Below are positions 8,537-17,731 of a DNA stretch of 64,000 nt, piece by piece; position 1 is the stretch's first letter, and each line of letters opens with the position of its first letter. The notes below the pieces were generated by a model. It was not told the DNA's origin. It saw only the letters and a program-made list of their open reading frames with translations, and ran no database searches. Location of the stretch: contig CAJTIU010000018.1 of assembly GCA_910576335.1 (NCBI GenBank), positions 40,007 to 104,006 on the forward strand. The letters are read 5' to 3'. A program made the translations under genes and the position numbers. Origin of the DNA: Lachnospiraceae bacterium. Lineage in GTDB: Bacteria > Bacillota > Clostridia > Lachnospirales > Lachnospiraceae.

Positions 8537-9370
8537 TTGGATTTGGAAATAAAAGAATATCTTTCAAGGATCGGCATATGCAGGATTACTGAGCTGGATA
8601 CAGCGCTGACCGAATCATATGGAAAAGAGGAAGGGGAGAGGCATATTGAGCGGCTGACGGAGCTGTTTGACCGGTCGGAGGAGCGGATGCTATATGGAAC
8701 TGGAGAAACAGAGTACCTTCGCCGCCAGGGGGAGCTTGTTGATTACCTGAATCAGAGTCTCAAGATGAGCCTTTTGGCAGCTTCTTTTTATGACCGTGTG
8801 TTTTTCCGGAGGGTTATGGAATATCTGCTTGAATCTGAACGTTTTTTAGAGGGAGACCTTTTTGACATTGGCTGTGGGAACGGGATTCTGACCTGTTTTC
8901 TTGCACTGCGGTGTCCGGATCTGTCTGTGACAGGACTGGAGCTTTCCAGGAATGCTGTTACTGTGGCAGAGGAACTTGCAGGGAGCCTTCAGCTTGGTAA
9001 TGTGCGTTTTTTTGTTTCGGGGGTGTCGGGACAGAGGCAGTGCGATACGTTGTTTTCCAGCCGTACCGTGCATGAAAACATCAAGTGGAGGGCTCTCTGT
9101 GAAGAAGCCAGGATGGCTCCGCTGTCCGAAAAGGAACAGATAAAGAGGCATAGAAAGTATGCCAGGGAGCTTGCCGCGCTGGTGAAACCTCAGGGACATC
9201 TGGTCAGTGTAGAGCGCTTCGAGGATGACAGCGCATATGCCGGCCTGGTCTGCGCACTGGAGCGTGCGGGCTTCTGTCCGGTAAAAGGAACCGATATGCA
9301 GTTTTCCTGTAAAAACGGAGATGAGACTGCCGCGTTTCGTGCAATGGTTTTTGAGAGAACAAGGGGCTAG
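8537..9370 (+). CDS. class I SAM-dependent methyltransferase
   Basis: 277-aa protein with an N-terminal helical region (1-105) and a Rossmann methyltransferase core. Motif I is LFDIGCGNGILTCFLA (near 112-127), with the acidic end of beta-2 in VTGLELSRNA. TTG is the best start: AAGGAGGA lies 9 bases upstream and there is no upstream ATG. The substrate is unknown; the core resembles small-molecule or protein methyltransferases. The stop codon lies in the left terminal repeat of the element at 9367-9532, so the natural C-terminus may have been trimmed. A second, decayed copy of the last 90 codons lies at 13708-13970. Confidence 0.85.
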   Translation: MDLEIKEYLSRIGICRITELDTALTESYGKEEGERHIERLTELFDRSEERMLYGTGETEYLRRQGELVDYLNQSLKMSLLAASFYDRVFFRRVMEYLLESERFLEGDLFDIGCGNGILTCFLALRCPDLSVTGLELSRNAVTVAEELAGSLQLGNVRFFVSGVSGQRQCDTLFSSRTVHENIKWRALCEEARMAPLSEKEQIKRHRKYARELAALVKPQGHLVSVERFEDDSAYAGLVCALERAGFCPVKGTDMQFSCKNGDETAAFRAMVFERTRG

Positions 9371-9532
9371 TATAATCCACACTAGTTACCAGTACATTTT
9401 CGCGCAGGATAAATTTTCAGCCTGCAAGGCGGAGGAATGAGGCGTAGCGGTGGCTGCGTCGATTGACGACAACGCGGCAGATGGAAATTTAGGCCAGCGA
9501 AATGTACGGTTAATTAGTGTGGGTTATACTAG
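9367..9532. repeat. MITE-like element A with ~35-bp terminal inverted repeats
   Basis: 166-base element. The left end CTAGTATAATCCACACTAGT (continuing to CATTTTCGC, 9403) is an imperfect complement of the right end 9497-9532 (GCGAAATGTACGG to GTTATACTAG). The core holds a GC-rich stretch (GGCGGAGGAATGAGGCG). No coding capacity. The left end provides the stop codon of the methyltransferase. Confidence 0.75.
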
Positions 9533-9535
9533 TAC

Positions 9536-9686
9536 AGCATTGCGTAATTAACGGTGAATTCTGCACCAGCTATTTCTGCCAGTACTGCATTGCCGCCAAT
9601 CGGCGATGCCACCGCACCGCCTTATTCCTCCGCCTTGTCCTGACAAAAATATCATGCACATTATTCAACGTTAATTATGCAATGCT
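9536..9686. repeat. MITE-like element B with 18-bp terminal inverted repeats
   Basis: 151 bases bounded by AGCATTGCGTAATTAACG (9536-9553) and its near-perfect complement CGTTAATTATGCAATGCT (9669-9686; 17 of 18). Its core contains ATTCCTCCGCC, the reverse complement of the core of element A, so the two look like relatives in opposite orientation. No gene. Confidence 0.7.
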
Positions 9687-9864
9687 CTTAAGTCCGGATC
9701 CCCTGTGATCCCGTCTGGCGAAGATTCAGCGAATTCCTAACCCGTGAACAGTAGCTTTGAAAGTTAATACAAGATTTATAAGGTATGAGAACATTGATAT
9801 AAAGTATAGGTTATGTTAGGATTAAGAAAGAACAATGAGTCTGTAGGAAGGGGTGAGTGACAGT

Positions 9865-10385
9865 ATGAAGCAGAAAATGAAGCTGCCAATAGGGATTGAG
9901 TTTTTTAAGGATATGCTCAAATCCTTTTTCGAGATTGGAACACAAGCAGCACTCTTCAGCTTATCTTCATAACAGTCTCCAGCTTCTGACAAGGCTTCTG
10001 TATAAGCATTATGGAACACAGGCTATTGTGTTAATTGACGAATATGATGTGCCGCTTAATAAGGCATATCAAAATGGATATTATCCACAGATGGTGCGGC
10101 TGATACGTTCTGTATTCAGCCAGGTATTGAAAACCAACAAAAATCTCTATTTTGCCGTGATTACAGGGTGTCTGAGAATCGCAAAGGAAAGCATTTTTAC
10201 AGGACTTAATAATTTTAAAGTAGGGGAGTTTTGATGCTGCCTGAAAAGAGGCAATGACACTGATTAAGAATAAGGGTTATACGGATGTGCTTCAGAAGAA
10301 AGGGATGCGGACAATTCATGTGTATGGAATCGCATGCTATAAGAAGAGCTGCAAAATAGAATATCGTAAGCAACAATATTGTTAA
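9865..10385 (+). pseudogene. AAA-ATPase-like protein (PDDEXK_9-associated), decayed
   Basis: Three pieces of one family in order. N-terminus MKQKMKLPIGIEFFKDMLK (ATG 9865). Next, an ATPase core after a frameshift near 9960 (AIVLIDEYDVPLNKAYQNGY, with Walker-B-like LIDEYD, then FAVITGCLRIAKESIFTGLN). Finally, a C-terminal scrap after a large deletion (KNKGYTDVLQKKG, VYGIACYKKSC). This is the arrangement of AAA-ATPase-like proteins with a C-terminal PD-(D/E)XK domain, common in Lachnospiraceae and Bacteroides. The P-loop region is missing. Non-functional. Confidence 0.85.
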
Positions 10386-10398
10386 GGACTAACAGGTA

Positions 10399-10466
10399 AA
10401 TCACGATCTTACGGTCAGCGCAGTAAGTGCGCAGTTTGGCGCATTCCAGACCCGTAAATAGTAATG
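10399..10466. repeat. remnant of the GTTAC MITE family
   Basis: About 68 bases ending CCCGTAAATAGTAAT. Inside is GCGCATTCC preceded by GCGCAGTTTG, matching, in reverse orientation, the inner palindrome of the copies at 41863 and 47857. Confidence 0.55.
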
Positions 10467-10548
10467 CGGATATTATGATTACCTGTTCGAATAATGAAGT
10501 TATTTGGAATAGCCTTAAGTCGTTGTTTACGAGAATGGGTGAAAAGAG

Positions 10549-11787
10549 ATGAATCTGTTATTACAATATAAAGGATTGCGCAGGGAGAACTATATATTGT
10601 GCTTTGGACGCCTTGTCACGGCCATGGGCGCCATGGTCTGGCCTATGCTGACCATGATCTTAAGCCAGAAAATGGGAATGAGCGCAGAGCACATCTCCTG
10701 GGTCATGGCACTGTTTGGAATACTCTCGCTTCCAACGAATCTGATCGGCGGGAAGATGGGGGATCATTTCAATAAAAAATTGAATATTGTGTTTCTGGAT
10801 CTGGTATCTGTAGCCTGTTATATCATATGTGCTGCTATTCCGTTGTCAGCAAAGTCAATTGTACTGATGTTCATTGCAGCAACCTGCCAGAACATGGAAC
10901 ATCCTTCCTATAACGCCCTGACAGCGGATATGACGAAGACAGAGGACCGGGAACGGGCGTATTCGCTTCAGTATCTTTGCACAAACCTGGGGTTCGTTAT
11001 GGCGCCGACCGTGGGGGGCTTTCTTCTCCGGGATTATCTGTGGCTGGCATTTCTGATTAGCGGGATTGCAATCGGCTGCTCATCTATCCTGATATTTTTT
11101 ATGGTAAAGGATATCTCGCCAGTAGAAGATGTCAGCCAGAAGGCGGTATATCAGACAGACAGAGAAGGGGAAGGGCTGTGGACAGTCCTGAAGGAGAACA
11201 AAACGATTGTTCTCTACATCTTAGTGGTCAGCGGCTATTATGCAGGGTATCAGATGTATAATTATCTGATGCCGCTGGATCTGGAGGCGCTCCATGGCGA
11301 CAGCGGGGCGGTGATCTTTGGAACAATTACCAGTGTGAACTGTATTGCAGTTGTTCTGTTCACTCCGCTGATTACAAGGATGTTTCCGAGACTTCCGGAG
11401 ACGGTGAAGGCAATGCTTGGACAGGCGCTTTTAGTAGCGGGATTTGCAATATTCTGTTCATTTGCCGGTCAGATCCCCTTTTATTATGTTGCCATGATCG
11501 TTCTGACCTGTGGAGAGGTTTTTAGCATGCTTGCGGAAAGTCCCTATCTGACGAAGAGAATGCCGGCCAGCCACAGGGGAAGGGTCAATGGATTCGTGGG
11601 CGTTGTCCGTACAGGGGTAACGGGCATCTATCAGGCAATGATTGGCTTTGTATATGGACGTGGCGGGGCAGAGGCGGCATGGGTGGTGGTGCTGATCAGC
11701 GGAGGGCTGTTCGTATTGCTTTGTATTCTGCTTATCGTGAAGGATCGAAAAGTGTATAGAAATCTGTATGATGTCAGAGAAAGATAA
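10549..11787 (+). CDS. MFS transporter (copy A, intact)
   Basis: 412-aa major facilitator with about 12 hydrophobic segments. The first loop carries GGKMGDHFNKK, a form of the MFS loop 2-3 signature, and TADMTKTEDRERAYSLQY continues the pattern of MdtG/drug-exporter-like MFS proteins. The ATG has AAAAGAGATG directly upstream, a weak but usable site. Substrate unknown; a drug or small-molecule efflux role is a guess from similarity. A second copy with about 95 percent identity, broken by a one-base deletion, lies at 14037-15274. Confidence 0.88.
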   Translation: MNLLLQYKGLRRENYILCFGRLVTAMGAMVWPMLTMILSQKMGMSAEHISWVMALFGILSLPTNLIGGKMGDHFNKKLNIVFLDLVSVACYIICAAIPLSAKSIVLMFIAATCQNMEHPSYNALTADMTKTEDRERAYSLQYLCTNLGFVMAPTVGGFLLRDYLWLAFLISGIAIGCSSILIFFMVKDISPVEDVSQKAVYQTDREGEGLWTVLKENKTIVLYILVVSGYYAGYQMYNYLMPLDLEALHGDSGAVIFGTITSVNCIAVVLFTPLITRMFPRLPETVKAMLGQALLVAGFAIFCSFAGQIPFYYVAMIVLTCGEVFSMLAESPYLTKRMPASHRGRVNGFVGVVRTGVTGIYQAMIGFVYGRGGAEAAWVVVLISGGLFVLLCILLIVKDRKVYRNLYDVRER

Positions 11788-12583
11788 ATGAGCAGATATT
11801 TTCAGGGAATATATTGTTTATGGGAGGCAGCTGTTAGTTGCCTTCTATTGATGTAAACTGTTGGCTGATGTAAAGAAATAGTAGCTTTTGAACACTAGAA
11901 TATCGTTGCTATAGTAATGATGGTTATTTCATATGCTGGAACAGCGTTTATTGCTATGGTTGCCATTAGCCGGGAAAACAAAAGAGAAAGGATTGTTTAA
12001 GTATGCTAATGGTATTATATGTCTTTTCAATACTTTTTGGAACATCAATGATTTCACAGAAATATAATCTGCAGTTGAATAAGACTGTGTCCGCTGTTTT
12101 GTATAAGAGATTATTGGATGCGTACTGCCCTCAACGAAAAGCAATTATTGCATTAATTGACTCGGGATTTTCTGGACTAAAATGAAAATGGGAAAATACG
12201 GGCTCTTATACAGGCTATTGAATATGCAGAGAAAAACGGAGCAGTTATATGTAAGCTTACCATTAAATGAAGAAAATTTTAGAATTTGGGAACAAATAAT
12301 TGCATATCTGTTCTTTCTGTGATACAATCTGATAAAGAATTCTAAAGGGTATTCATCCTTTGCATTCTGACCGGTATGTCACCGGATTACCCAATCATTC
12401 TTATTTAGGTTTTACAGGTATGATGTTACTGTGAACGGAGTGAACAGTAACCGTGATTCACGGGTGAGTGACGCAATCTTTTGGTTTTGACTTTTCTAAA
12501 TCTTTATTTCATGCTATGATTACATATAGAAAAAGTCTTCTGGCTCTATACCTGTAACCCTTACAAAAGAAAGGAGACTTTTT
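11788..12583. other. inter-gene region with array relics and Rpn upstream region
   Basis: Apart from the subtilisin remnant listed separately, 12290-12583 is nearly the same as 27195-27495. It is therefore the duplicated upstream region of the Rpn genes (shared TTCTAAAGGGTATTCATCC and further). A short GTTACTGTGAACGGAGTGAACAGTAAC insertion at 12429-12456 is present only here. No intact gene. Confidence 0.6.
11910..12262 (+). pseudogene. remnant of 63-aa membrane protein plus subtilisin module
   Basis: 11910-12000 matches the end of the 63-aa gene (FIAMVAISRENK-like). 12003-12180 matches the first 60 codons of the subtilisin at 21455 (including ALIDSGFS, the catalytic Asp region). After an internal deletion, 12181-12262 matches codons 155-178 (LIQAIEYAEKNGAVI). 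Stops follow. This is a deleted copy of the module that is intact at 21267-22501. Confidence 0.85.
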
Positions 12584-13675
12584 ATGGACAAAAAAACAAA
12601 CGCACCACAAAACAATTTTATCATGCATCCGACTAATGACGTCTGCTTCAGTGGACTTATGGAAAATCCAGTCGTGAGAAAGGGATTCTGCGCAGCGGTT
12701 CTCCGCATTTCGCCGGATGAAATTCTAGATACAGAGCTTTTGCCTACACACTTACACCGTGATTATGTTAATGATAAGCTTGGAATTCTTGACGTGCTGG
12801 TACGTATGCCGGACGGAATTCAGATCAATATGGAAATGCAGATAAAAGACTTTGAATTTTGGGATGAACGGGCGCTGTTTTATCTCAGCAAGATGTATAC
12901 CGGCCAGCTGAAATCAGGAGAGGATTATGAAAATCTGCAAAAGTGCATTCATGTCAGTATTTTAGATTTCATCCACTTTCCAGAAGATAACAGATGTTTC
13001 CGTACGCTTCATTTCCGGGATGATGATACTGGGAAACTCTATAGCAATAAACTGGAATTACAGATTCTGGAATTAAAAAAGCTGCCGCCAGAGGTTCGGA
13101 CAGAAGAAGAAATTATTCGCTGGATGCGTTTTTTCAATGGAAAAAGCAGGGAGGAGTTTGAAAATATGGCTATGTCAAGCGAATATTTGGGAGAGGCATA
13201 TGAAGTATTGCAGAAGCTAAGTGCTGATGATAAAAAACGTATTGAATATGAGGCACGGGAAAAAGCCATTAGGGATTATAATGCACTGATGAATAGTGCA
13301 AAAAGGCGTGGACATTTAGAGGGCAGGGAAGAAGGCTTGAAAGAAGGTCTGAAAGAAGGCATGGAAAAGGGGATGGAAGAAGGTCTGAAAGAAGGCATGG
13401 AAAAGGGGATGGAAGAAGGTCTGAAAGAAGGCATGGAAAAAGGTATGGAAAAAGGTATGGAAAAAGGTATGGAAAAAGGTATGGAAAAAGGTATGGAAAA
13501 AGGTCTGAAAAAAGGTCTGAAAAAGGGGCGGAATGAGGGAATACATGAAGGGATAAAATTAGTACGGAGAGTAGACAGATTACATGATAAGGGAGCAACA
13601 AACGAGCAGATTGCACAGGAATGTATGATATCTGTAGAAGAGGTAGATAAGATTTTGGGGACGGGGCATTTTTAA
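12584..13675 (+). CDS. Rpn family PD-(D/E)XK nuclease / putative transposase (copy A)
   Basis: 363-aa protein of the Rpn/PDDEXK_2 family (recombination-promoting nucleases, DNA endonucleases). Asp70 in GILDV and Glu84-x-Gln86 in NMEMQIKD fit the PD-(D/E)XK core. From residue 250 a 12-base repeat encodes about 17 copies of a four-residue motif (EGLK, EGME, KGME), predicted to form a long charged helix. The last residues LGTGHF and the stop come from the palindrome at 13657. AAAGGAG precedes the ATG. Copy B at 27496 has only 8 repeat units. Such genes multiply in gut Firmicutes; the exact role here is unknown. Confidence 0.9.
   Translation: MDKKTNAPQNNFIMHPTNDVCFSGLMENPVVRKGFCAAVLRISPDEILDTELLPTHLHRDYVNDKLGILDVLVRMPDGIQINMEMQIKDFEFWDERALFYLSKMYTGQLKSGEDYENLQKCIHVSILDFIHFPEDNRCFRTLHFRDDDTGKLYSNKLELQILELKKLPPEVRTEEEIIRWMRFFNGKSREEFENMAMSSEYLGEAYEVLQKLSADDKKRIEYEAREKAIRDYNALMNSAKRRGHLEGREEGLKEGLKEGMEKGMEEGLKEGMEKGMEEGLKEGMEKGMEKGMEKGMEKGMEKGMEKGLKKGLKKGRNEGIHEGIKLVRRVDRLHDKGATNEQIAQECMISVEEVDKILGTGHF
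13331..13534 (+). repeat. 12-bp coding tandem repeat in Rpn copy A (about 17 units)
   Basis: In-frame 12-base units such as GAAGGTATGGAA encoding EGME, KGME, EGLK. The equivalent array in copy B (28243-28338) has about 8 units, so unit number varies between paralogues. Confidence 0.9.
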
Positions 13676-13686
13676 AAATGCCCCGT
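13657..13686. repeat. GGGGACGGGGC palindrome (end of Rpn copy A)
   Basis: GGGGACGGGGCATTTTT followed by its complement AAAAATGCCCCGTT (last bases diverged). It encodes the final codons (GTGHF) and TAA stop of the Rpn gene and can fold into a terminator-like hairpin. Confidence 0.85.
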
Positions 13687-13707
13687 TGTCTGTATCGGGA
13701 GGACTAT

Positions 13708-13970
13708 CTCTGTGAAGAAGCCAGGATGGCTGCGCTGTCCGAAAAGGAACAGATAAAGCGGCATAGAAAGTATGCCAGGGAGCTTGCTGCGCTGATGAAA
13801 CCTCAGGGACATCTGGTCAGTGTAGAGCGCTTCGAGTATGACAGCGCATATGCCGGCCTGGTCTGCGCACTGGAGCGTGCGGCTTCTGTCCGGTAAAAGG
13901 AACCGATATGCAGTTTTCCTGTAAAAACGGAGATGAGACTGCAGCGTTTCGTGCAATGGTTTTTGAGAGA
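13708..13970 (+). pseudogene. duplicated 3' tail of the methyltransferase
   Basis: Matches 9095-9357 almost base for base (EEARMA, then SEKEQIKRHRKYARELAAL). One base is missing in the GCGTGCGGGCTTC region (here GCGTGCGGCTTC), which breaks the frame. It lacks the whole N-terminal part and SAM motif. The right end joins a scrap of the AAA-ATPase relic (GACAATTCATGTGTATGGAAT) before the second MFS copy, showing duplication followed by deletions. Confidence 0.9.
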
Positions 13971-14036
13971 ACAATGAGACAATTCATGTGTATGGAATAG
14001 CCTTAAGTCGTTGTTTACGAGAATGGGTGAAAAGAG

Positions 14037-15274
14037 ATGAATCTGTTATTACAATATAAAGGATTGCGCAGGGAGAATTATATATTGTGCTTTGGACGTC
14101 TTGTCACGGCCATGGGCGCCATGGTCTGGCCTATGCTGACCATGATCTTAAGCCAGAAAATGGGAATGAGCCCAGAGCATATCTCCTGGGTCATGGCACT
14201 GTTTGGAATACTCTCATTACCAACGAATCTGATCGGCGGGAAGATGGGGGATCATTTCAATAAAAAATTGAATATTGTGTTCCTGGATCTGATATCTGTA
14301 GTCTGTTATATCATATGTGCTGTTATTCCGTTGTCAGCAAAGTCAATTGTACTGATGTTCATTACAGCAATCTGTCAGAACATGGAGTATCCTTACTATA
14401 ACGCCCTGACAGCGGATATGACGAAGACAGAGGATCGGGAACGTGCATACTCGCTTCAGTATCTTTGCACAAACCTGGGGTTCGTTATGGCGCCGGCCGT
14501 GGGGGCTTTCTTCTTCGGGATTATCTGTGACTGGCATTTCTGATCAGCGGGATTGCAATCGGCTGCTCATCTATTCTGATATTTTTTATGGTGAAGGATA
14601 TTTCGCCGGTAGAAGACAACAGCCAGAAAGCTGTATATCAGACGGACAGAGAAGGGGAAGGGCTGTGGACAGTCCTAAAGGAGAACAAAATAATTGTTCT
14701 CTATATTTTAGTGGTTAGTGGCTATTATGCGGGGTATCAGATGTATAATTATCTCATGCCGCTGGATTTGGAGGTGCTCCATGGCGACAGTGGGGCGGTG
14801 ATTTTTGGAACAATTACCAGTGTGAACTGTATTGCAGTCGTTCTGTTTACGCCTCTGATTACCAGGAGGTTTCCGAGGCTTCCGGAGACGGTGAAGGCGA
14901 TGCTTGGACAGACGCTTTTGGTAGCGGGATTTGCAATATTCTGTTCATTTGCCGGGCAGATCCCCTTTTATTATATTGCCATGATCATTCTGACCTGTGG
15001 AGAAGTTTTTAGCATGCTTGCGGAAAGCCCGTATCTGACGAAGAGGATTCCGGCCAGCCACCGGGGGAGGATCAATGGGTTCGTGGGCGTTGTCCGTACA
15101 GGGGTAACTGGCGTCTATCAGGCAATGATTGGCTTCGTGTATGGACGCGGCGGATCAGAGGCGGCATGGGTGGTGGTGCTGATCAGTGGAGGGCTGTTCG
15201 TATTGCTTTGTATTCTGCTCATCGTGAAAGACCGAAAAGTGTACAGGAATCTGTATGATGGCAGAGAAGGATAA
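14037..15274 (+). pseudogene. MFS transporter copy B, frameshifted
   Basis: Nearly identical to the gene at 10549-11787 but 1238 instead of 1239 bases long. A run of six G after CCGT in copy A is five G here (near 14501-14506). This changes frame and ends translation at residue 168, after VGAFFF. The remaining 228 codons (from about 14588) stay open in the correct frame and contain only conservative changes, so inactivation is recent or reversible by slippage. Confidence 0.92.
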
Positions 15275-15426
15275 ATGAGCAGATATTTTTAGGGGAAATA
15301 GTTTTTTTTGGAGGGCAACCATTGGTTGCCCTCTATTGATGTAAACTGTTGATTGCTTGTTTTTTAGGGGGAAATTGTTAAAATAGCTGTATAAGCAAAC
15401 TCAAATCAAGGGAGGAGAATCAACTA

Positions 15427-15918
15427 ATGAAAAAATTATTTGCTTTATTAACTTTGTGCGTAATGGTTACAGGTATCGTGCAGCCGACAAGGGTAAGCGC
15501 GGCTGAGCTTCCGGAAAACGAGGCGGAAAATCTTTCAGAGGGATATGTGGAATATGATTTCGAAGCAGGTGGAACCCAGAACTTTGAGGTTACAGACGAG
15601 AATGGAGAGGAAGCAGAAATTGTAATTGAGGAGCTGCCGGGAATGGCGAGAGTAGCCAAAGGGACATATAAGATATCGAAGACGCAAAAAGGAGCCTGGA
15701 CAGTTGGATTCTATGTGGATGTCAGTGCGAATAGAATCGTAAGGTCATACGGGAAATTTTATAAAGCGATTAAAGGAAGTATATATGAAACCACATTAAC
15801 GAAAAATAGTGATGCCCAGGCCACTTTATCATTTAGACATAAGTATGGTAACCATATGGAAAGGAGGAGCGTGATTGTTAAAATTGTCAATAAAAGGTTT
15901 AGAATATCAAAGCAATAA
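15427..15918 (+). CDS. secreted DUF5626 family protein
   Basis: 163-aa protein with a Sec signal peptide (cleavage expected after VSAA near residue 27). An acidic linker holds YDFEAGGTQNFEVTDENGEE, and a C-terminal beta-rich domain holds KGTYKISKTQKGAWTVGFYV and ATLSFRHKYG. The GGTQ-F-VTDENG and KGTYK-S-KG-W patterns fit DUF5626, small exported proteins of unknown function in gut Clostridia. GGAGGAGAAT precedes the ATG. It starts the secreted-protein array and converges on a membrane-anchored XRE regulator. Exported role unknown; an envelope or effector function would fit. Confidence 0.82.
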   Translation: MKKLFALLTLCVMVTGIVQPTRVSAAELPENEAENLSEGYVEYDFEAGGTQNFEVTDENGEEAEIVIEELPGMARVAKGTYKISKTQKGAWTVGFYVDVSANRIVRSYGKFYKAIKGSIYETTLTKNSDAQATLSFRHKYGNHMERRSVIVKIVNKRFRISKQ

Positions 15919-15943
15919 AGGTATGCTGTTTAAGAGCATACCT

Positions 15944-16552
15944 TTAAGAAATTTTTTCTATAGTGTATTCTTCAAATTGTGGTAAATGAAAACTTATGAT
16001 TACACACACATTATTCAGATTGCTCAAAAAACAAATCACTGCTAATACCAAAATCAGCTTATAGTTTCTTCGGTTCCGCCATGTCCAGATAAAGACATAT
16101 ATGGATACTATAATTCCGATCCAGCATGAGAGGCAGGAAAAAGTTAATAAAAGTATCAAAAAGACATATTCCTTGTTGAATGAAGAAATAATATGGGGCG
16201 GTGTGTGGGGAGCGGGCCCCGGCACAGGCTCGCTTTGAGATGTGCTCAAATCGGGTGCAGGTTCCGGTGCAGGGTCGTTCTGAGATGTACTCAAATCAGA
16301 ATCCTGATTTTCATCTTCGTTTTTGCCTTCTGTCTTATTTGGAAAGGCGCAATTTAGTAATTTATCCAAAGAAACCCCGTATAATTGGCTAAGGAGGGCT
16401 AAGTTGTCAGCATCAGGAATGCTTTTTCCGTTCTCCCACCGTGACACGGCCTGCCGTGATATGTTTAGCTCATTTGCCACATCAATTTGTGATAATCCTT
16501 TTTTTACGCGTGCATTTTTTAACCTTATATCTAAATCCTTTGTGGCATTCAT
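15944..16552 (-). CDS. XRE-type transcription regulator with C-terminal membrane segments
   Basis: 202-aa protein. It has an N-terminal helix-turn-helix (8-62; GLSQIDVANELNISRQAVSRWE), an acidic and proline-rich linker with the near-repeat DLSTSQNDPAPEPAP (80-120), and two hydrophobic helices (about 130-150 and 162-182). This layout suggests a membrane-tethered DNA-binding protein that senses envelope events. It is transcribed toward the DUF5626 gene. It is the only regulator inside the secreted array, so it is a candidate controller; that is inference. Confidence 0.85.
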   Translation of the reverse strand: MNATKDLDIRLKNARVKKGLSQIDVANELNISRQAVSRWENGKSIPDADNLALLSQLYGVSLDKLLNCAFPNKTEGKNEDENQDSDLSTSQNDPAPEPAPDLSTSQSEPVPGPAPHTPPHIISSFNKEYVFLILLLTFSCLSCWIGIIVSIYVFIWTWRNRRNYKLILVLAVICFLSNLNNVCVIISFHLPQFEEYTIEKIS

Positions 16553-16656
16553 ATTAATAACCCCTTTTTACCATTATTTGATTATTAAAATTTTAACATA
16601 TTTATACTTAGAAGTCCAGTATTCGGACGATACGATTTGTTGCATTTTGTCAATCG

Positions 16657-16789
16657 GTTACTGTTCACTCCGTGACCAGTAACCTTCGTAAATCCATCTG
16701 AAATTCGCTCCGCGAATGGGATTTGCTCACTCCTGAATCATTTTCTTACGGTCAGTGCAGTAAATGCACAGACCTGTGTGAACAGTAAC
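16657..16789. repeat. GTTAC MITE copy (133 bp) with likely target duplication
   Basis: Starts GTTACTGTTCAC and ends GTGAACAGTAAC. Flanked by GTCAATCG (left) and GTCAATTA (right), 6 of 8 identical, consistent with an aged 8-bp target duplication. No coding. Confidence 0.75.
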
Positions 16790-16824
16790 GTCAATTAAAA
16801 CAAATATGTATAGAACATGCTTTC

Positions 16825-17010
16825 CGAAGATCATTAGGTGGAAACTGTTGGTTGCTGTAAAGAAATAGTTATGGCAGGAAATCACTGATTTCTTTTATTT
16901 TTCTTTCCTTTGTATTAGTATGCAGATATAGAACAGATAGCGCTTGGCATAATTGAGAAATGCAAAGCAAAATTTTATAAGGGAGGGTAGTAAGGATGTT
17001 CTATTGTTAT
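16825..17010 (+). repeat. conserved leader repeat L1
   Basis: About 185 bases shared with 18494-18680 (L2) and 19508-19695 (L3), all upstream of array genes. Shared landmarks: AACTGTTGGTTGCTGTAAAG, GATTTCTTTTATTTTTC and AATTGAGAAATGCAAAGCAA, then GGGAGGGT. Probably a duplicated promoter/leader segment. A weak hairpin before the T-rich stretch is not conserved in all three. Confidence 0.65.
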
Positions 17011-17204
17011 TAATAGTATAAAGAAGGAAGGGGATGATTTTATGATTGGAAAATGAATTTAAGTACGCAGTGAAATGTATAGAACACTGCTACTGTACTA
17101 TAGAAATTAATTTGGAAAAAAGTTATATTCGGAAGACAATCCATTGGAAACTTACAGATAGTTATTAGATTTGCCTTTAGAATGTAGAAGAAAGGAGCAA
17201 TTTT

Positions 17205-17714
17205 ATGAAGAAAAAGAATATGTTTGTGTTTTGCAGCCTGCTGGTTCTGTCATTATTTTTAGGACTTATTGGTTCTTCTAAAGCAGAAGCCGCCTCTGTT
17301 AAAAGTAAGTCGACCGAAAAATCATTTTGGTGGACTGTTCCAAACGGTGGACATTCATCCGCCAGAATAAAGTTAGAATATAGAGAAACATACAAATTAC
17401 GGAGAGACAAGGCAGCTTTTACGCAAAGGAGATGCACAGCCTGCTTCCGAAGAGCCGGAGCCACAAGCCTGCCGAAATATAGCCTGGGGAAGGTCACGCA
17501 TTCAAGTAAAAAGAAGCTTTCACCTTGGAGAAAGGGAAGTGATATGTATGACCCTAACGTATGGAATAGCGTACTGTCATACGAAAATAATACAAGTGTT
17601 CAATATGCCAGGAAGACAAAGGCAACAGGAACTGTAAAAGCTTTGGTGACTTGCAGAGGTGGAAATGTGCCAACTAGGGCAGTATCTGTAACTCAACGGT
17701 TAAATACAAAATAG
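17205..17714 (+). CDS. secreted protein of unknown function (169 aa)
   Basis: Has a signal peptide (MKKKNMFVFCSLLVLSLFLG, cleavage near AEAA, residue 29). The mature protein begins with a conserved-looking SFWWTVPNGGHSSARIKLEY and ends with RAVSVTQRLNTK. Residues 65-95 are rich in Arg and Cys and fit poorly with the rest. In the next frame that DNA reads as a smoother peptide (QLLRKGDAQPASEEPEPQA), so a compensated frameshift or small insertion is possible. AAAGGAG precedes the ATG. It ends 15 bases before a SurA-like gene, so the two are likely co-transcribed. Its last 30 bases recur upstream of later array genes. Family not recognised. Confidence 0.72.
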   Translation: MKKKNMFVFCSLLVLSLFLGLIGSSKAEAASVKSKSTEKSFWWTVPNGGHSSARIKLEYRETYKLRRDKAAFTQRRCTACFRRAGATSLPKYSLGKVTHSSKKKLSPWRKGSDMYDPNVWNSVLSYENNTSVQYARKTKATGTVKALVTCRGGNVPTRAVSVTQRLNTK

Positions 17715-17731
17715 AAATGGAGGAGAAAAAG

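Noticed and set aside
13331..13534. Possible CRISPR-like array
   Set aside because: Units are 12 bases, contiguous, without spacers, and in frame with the Rpn gene.
13269..13616. Minus-strand frames with repeated Phe/Pro/Leu motifs opposite the Rpn repeat
   Set aside because: Antisense reading of the 12-bp coding repeat; not a real repeat protein.
16920..16990. Conserved short peptide in the leaders (DIEQIAL-IIEKCKAK)
   Set aside because: Open in all three copies but preceded by a stop with no start codon; likely DNA conservation by recent duplication.
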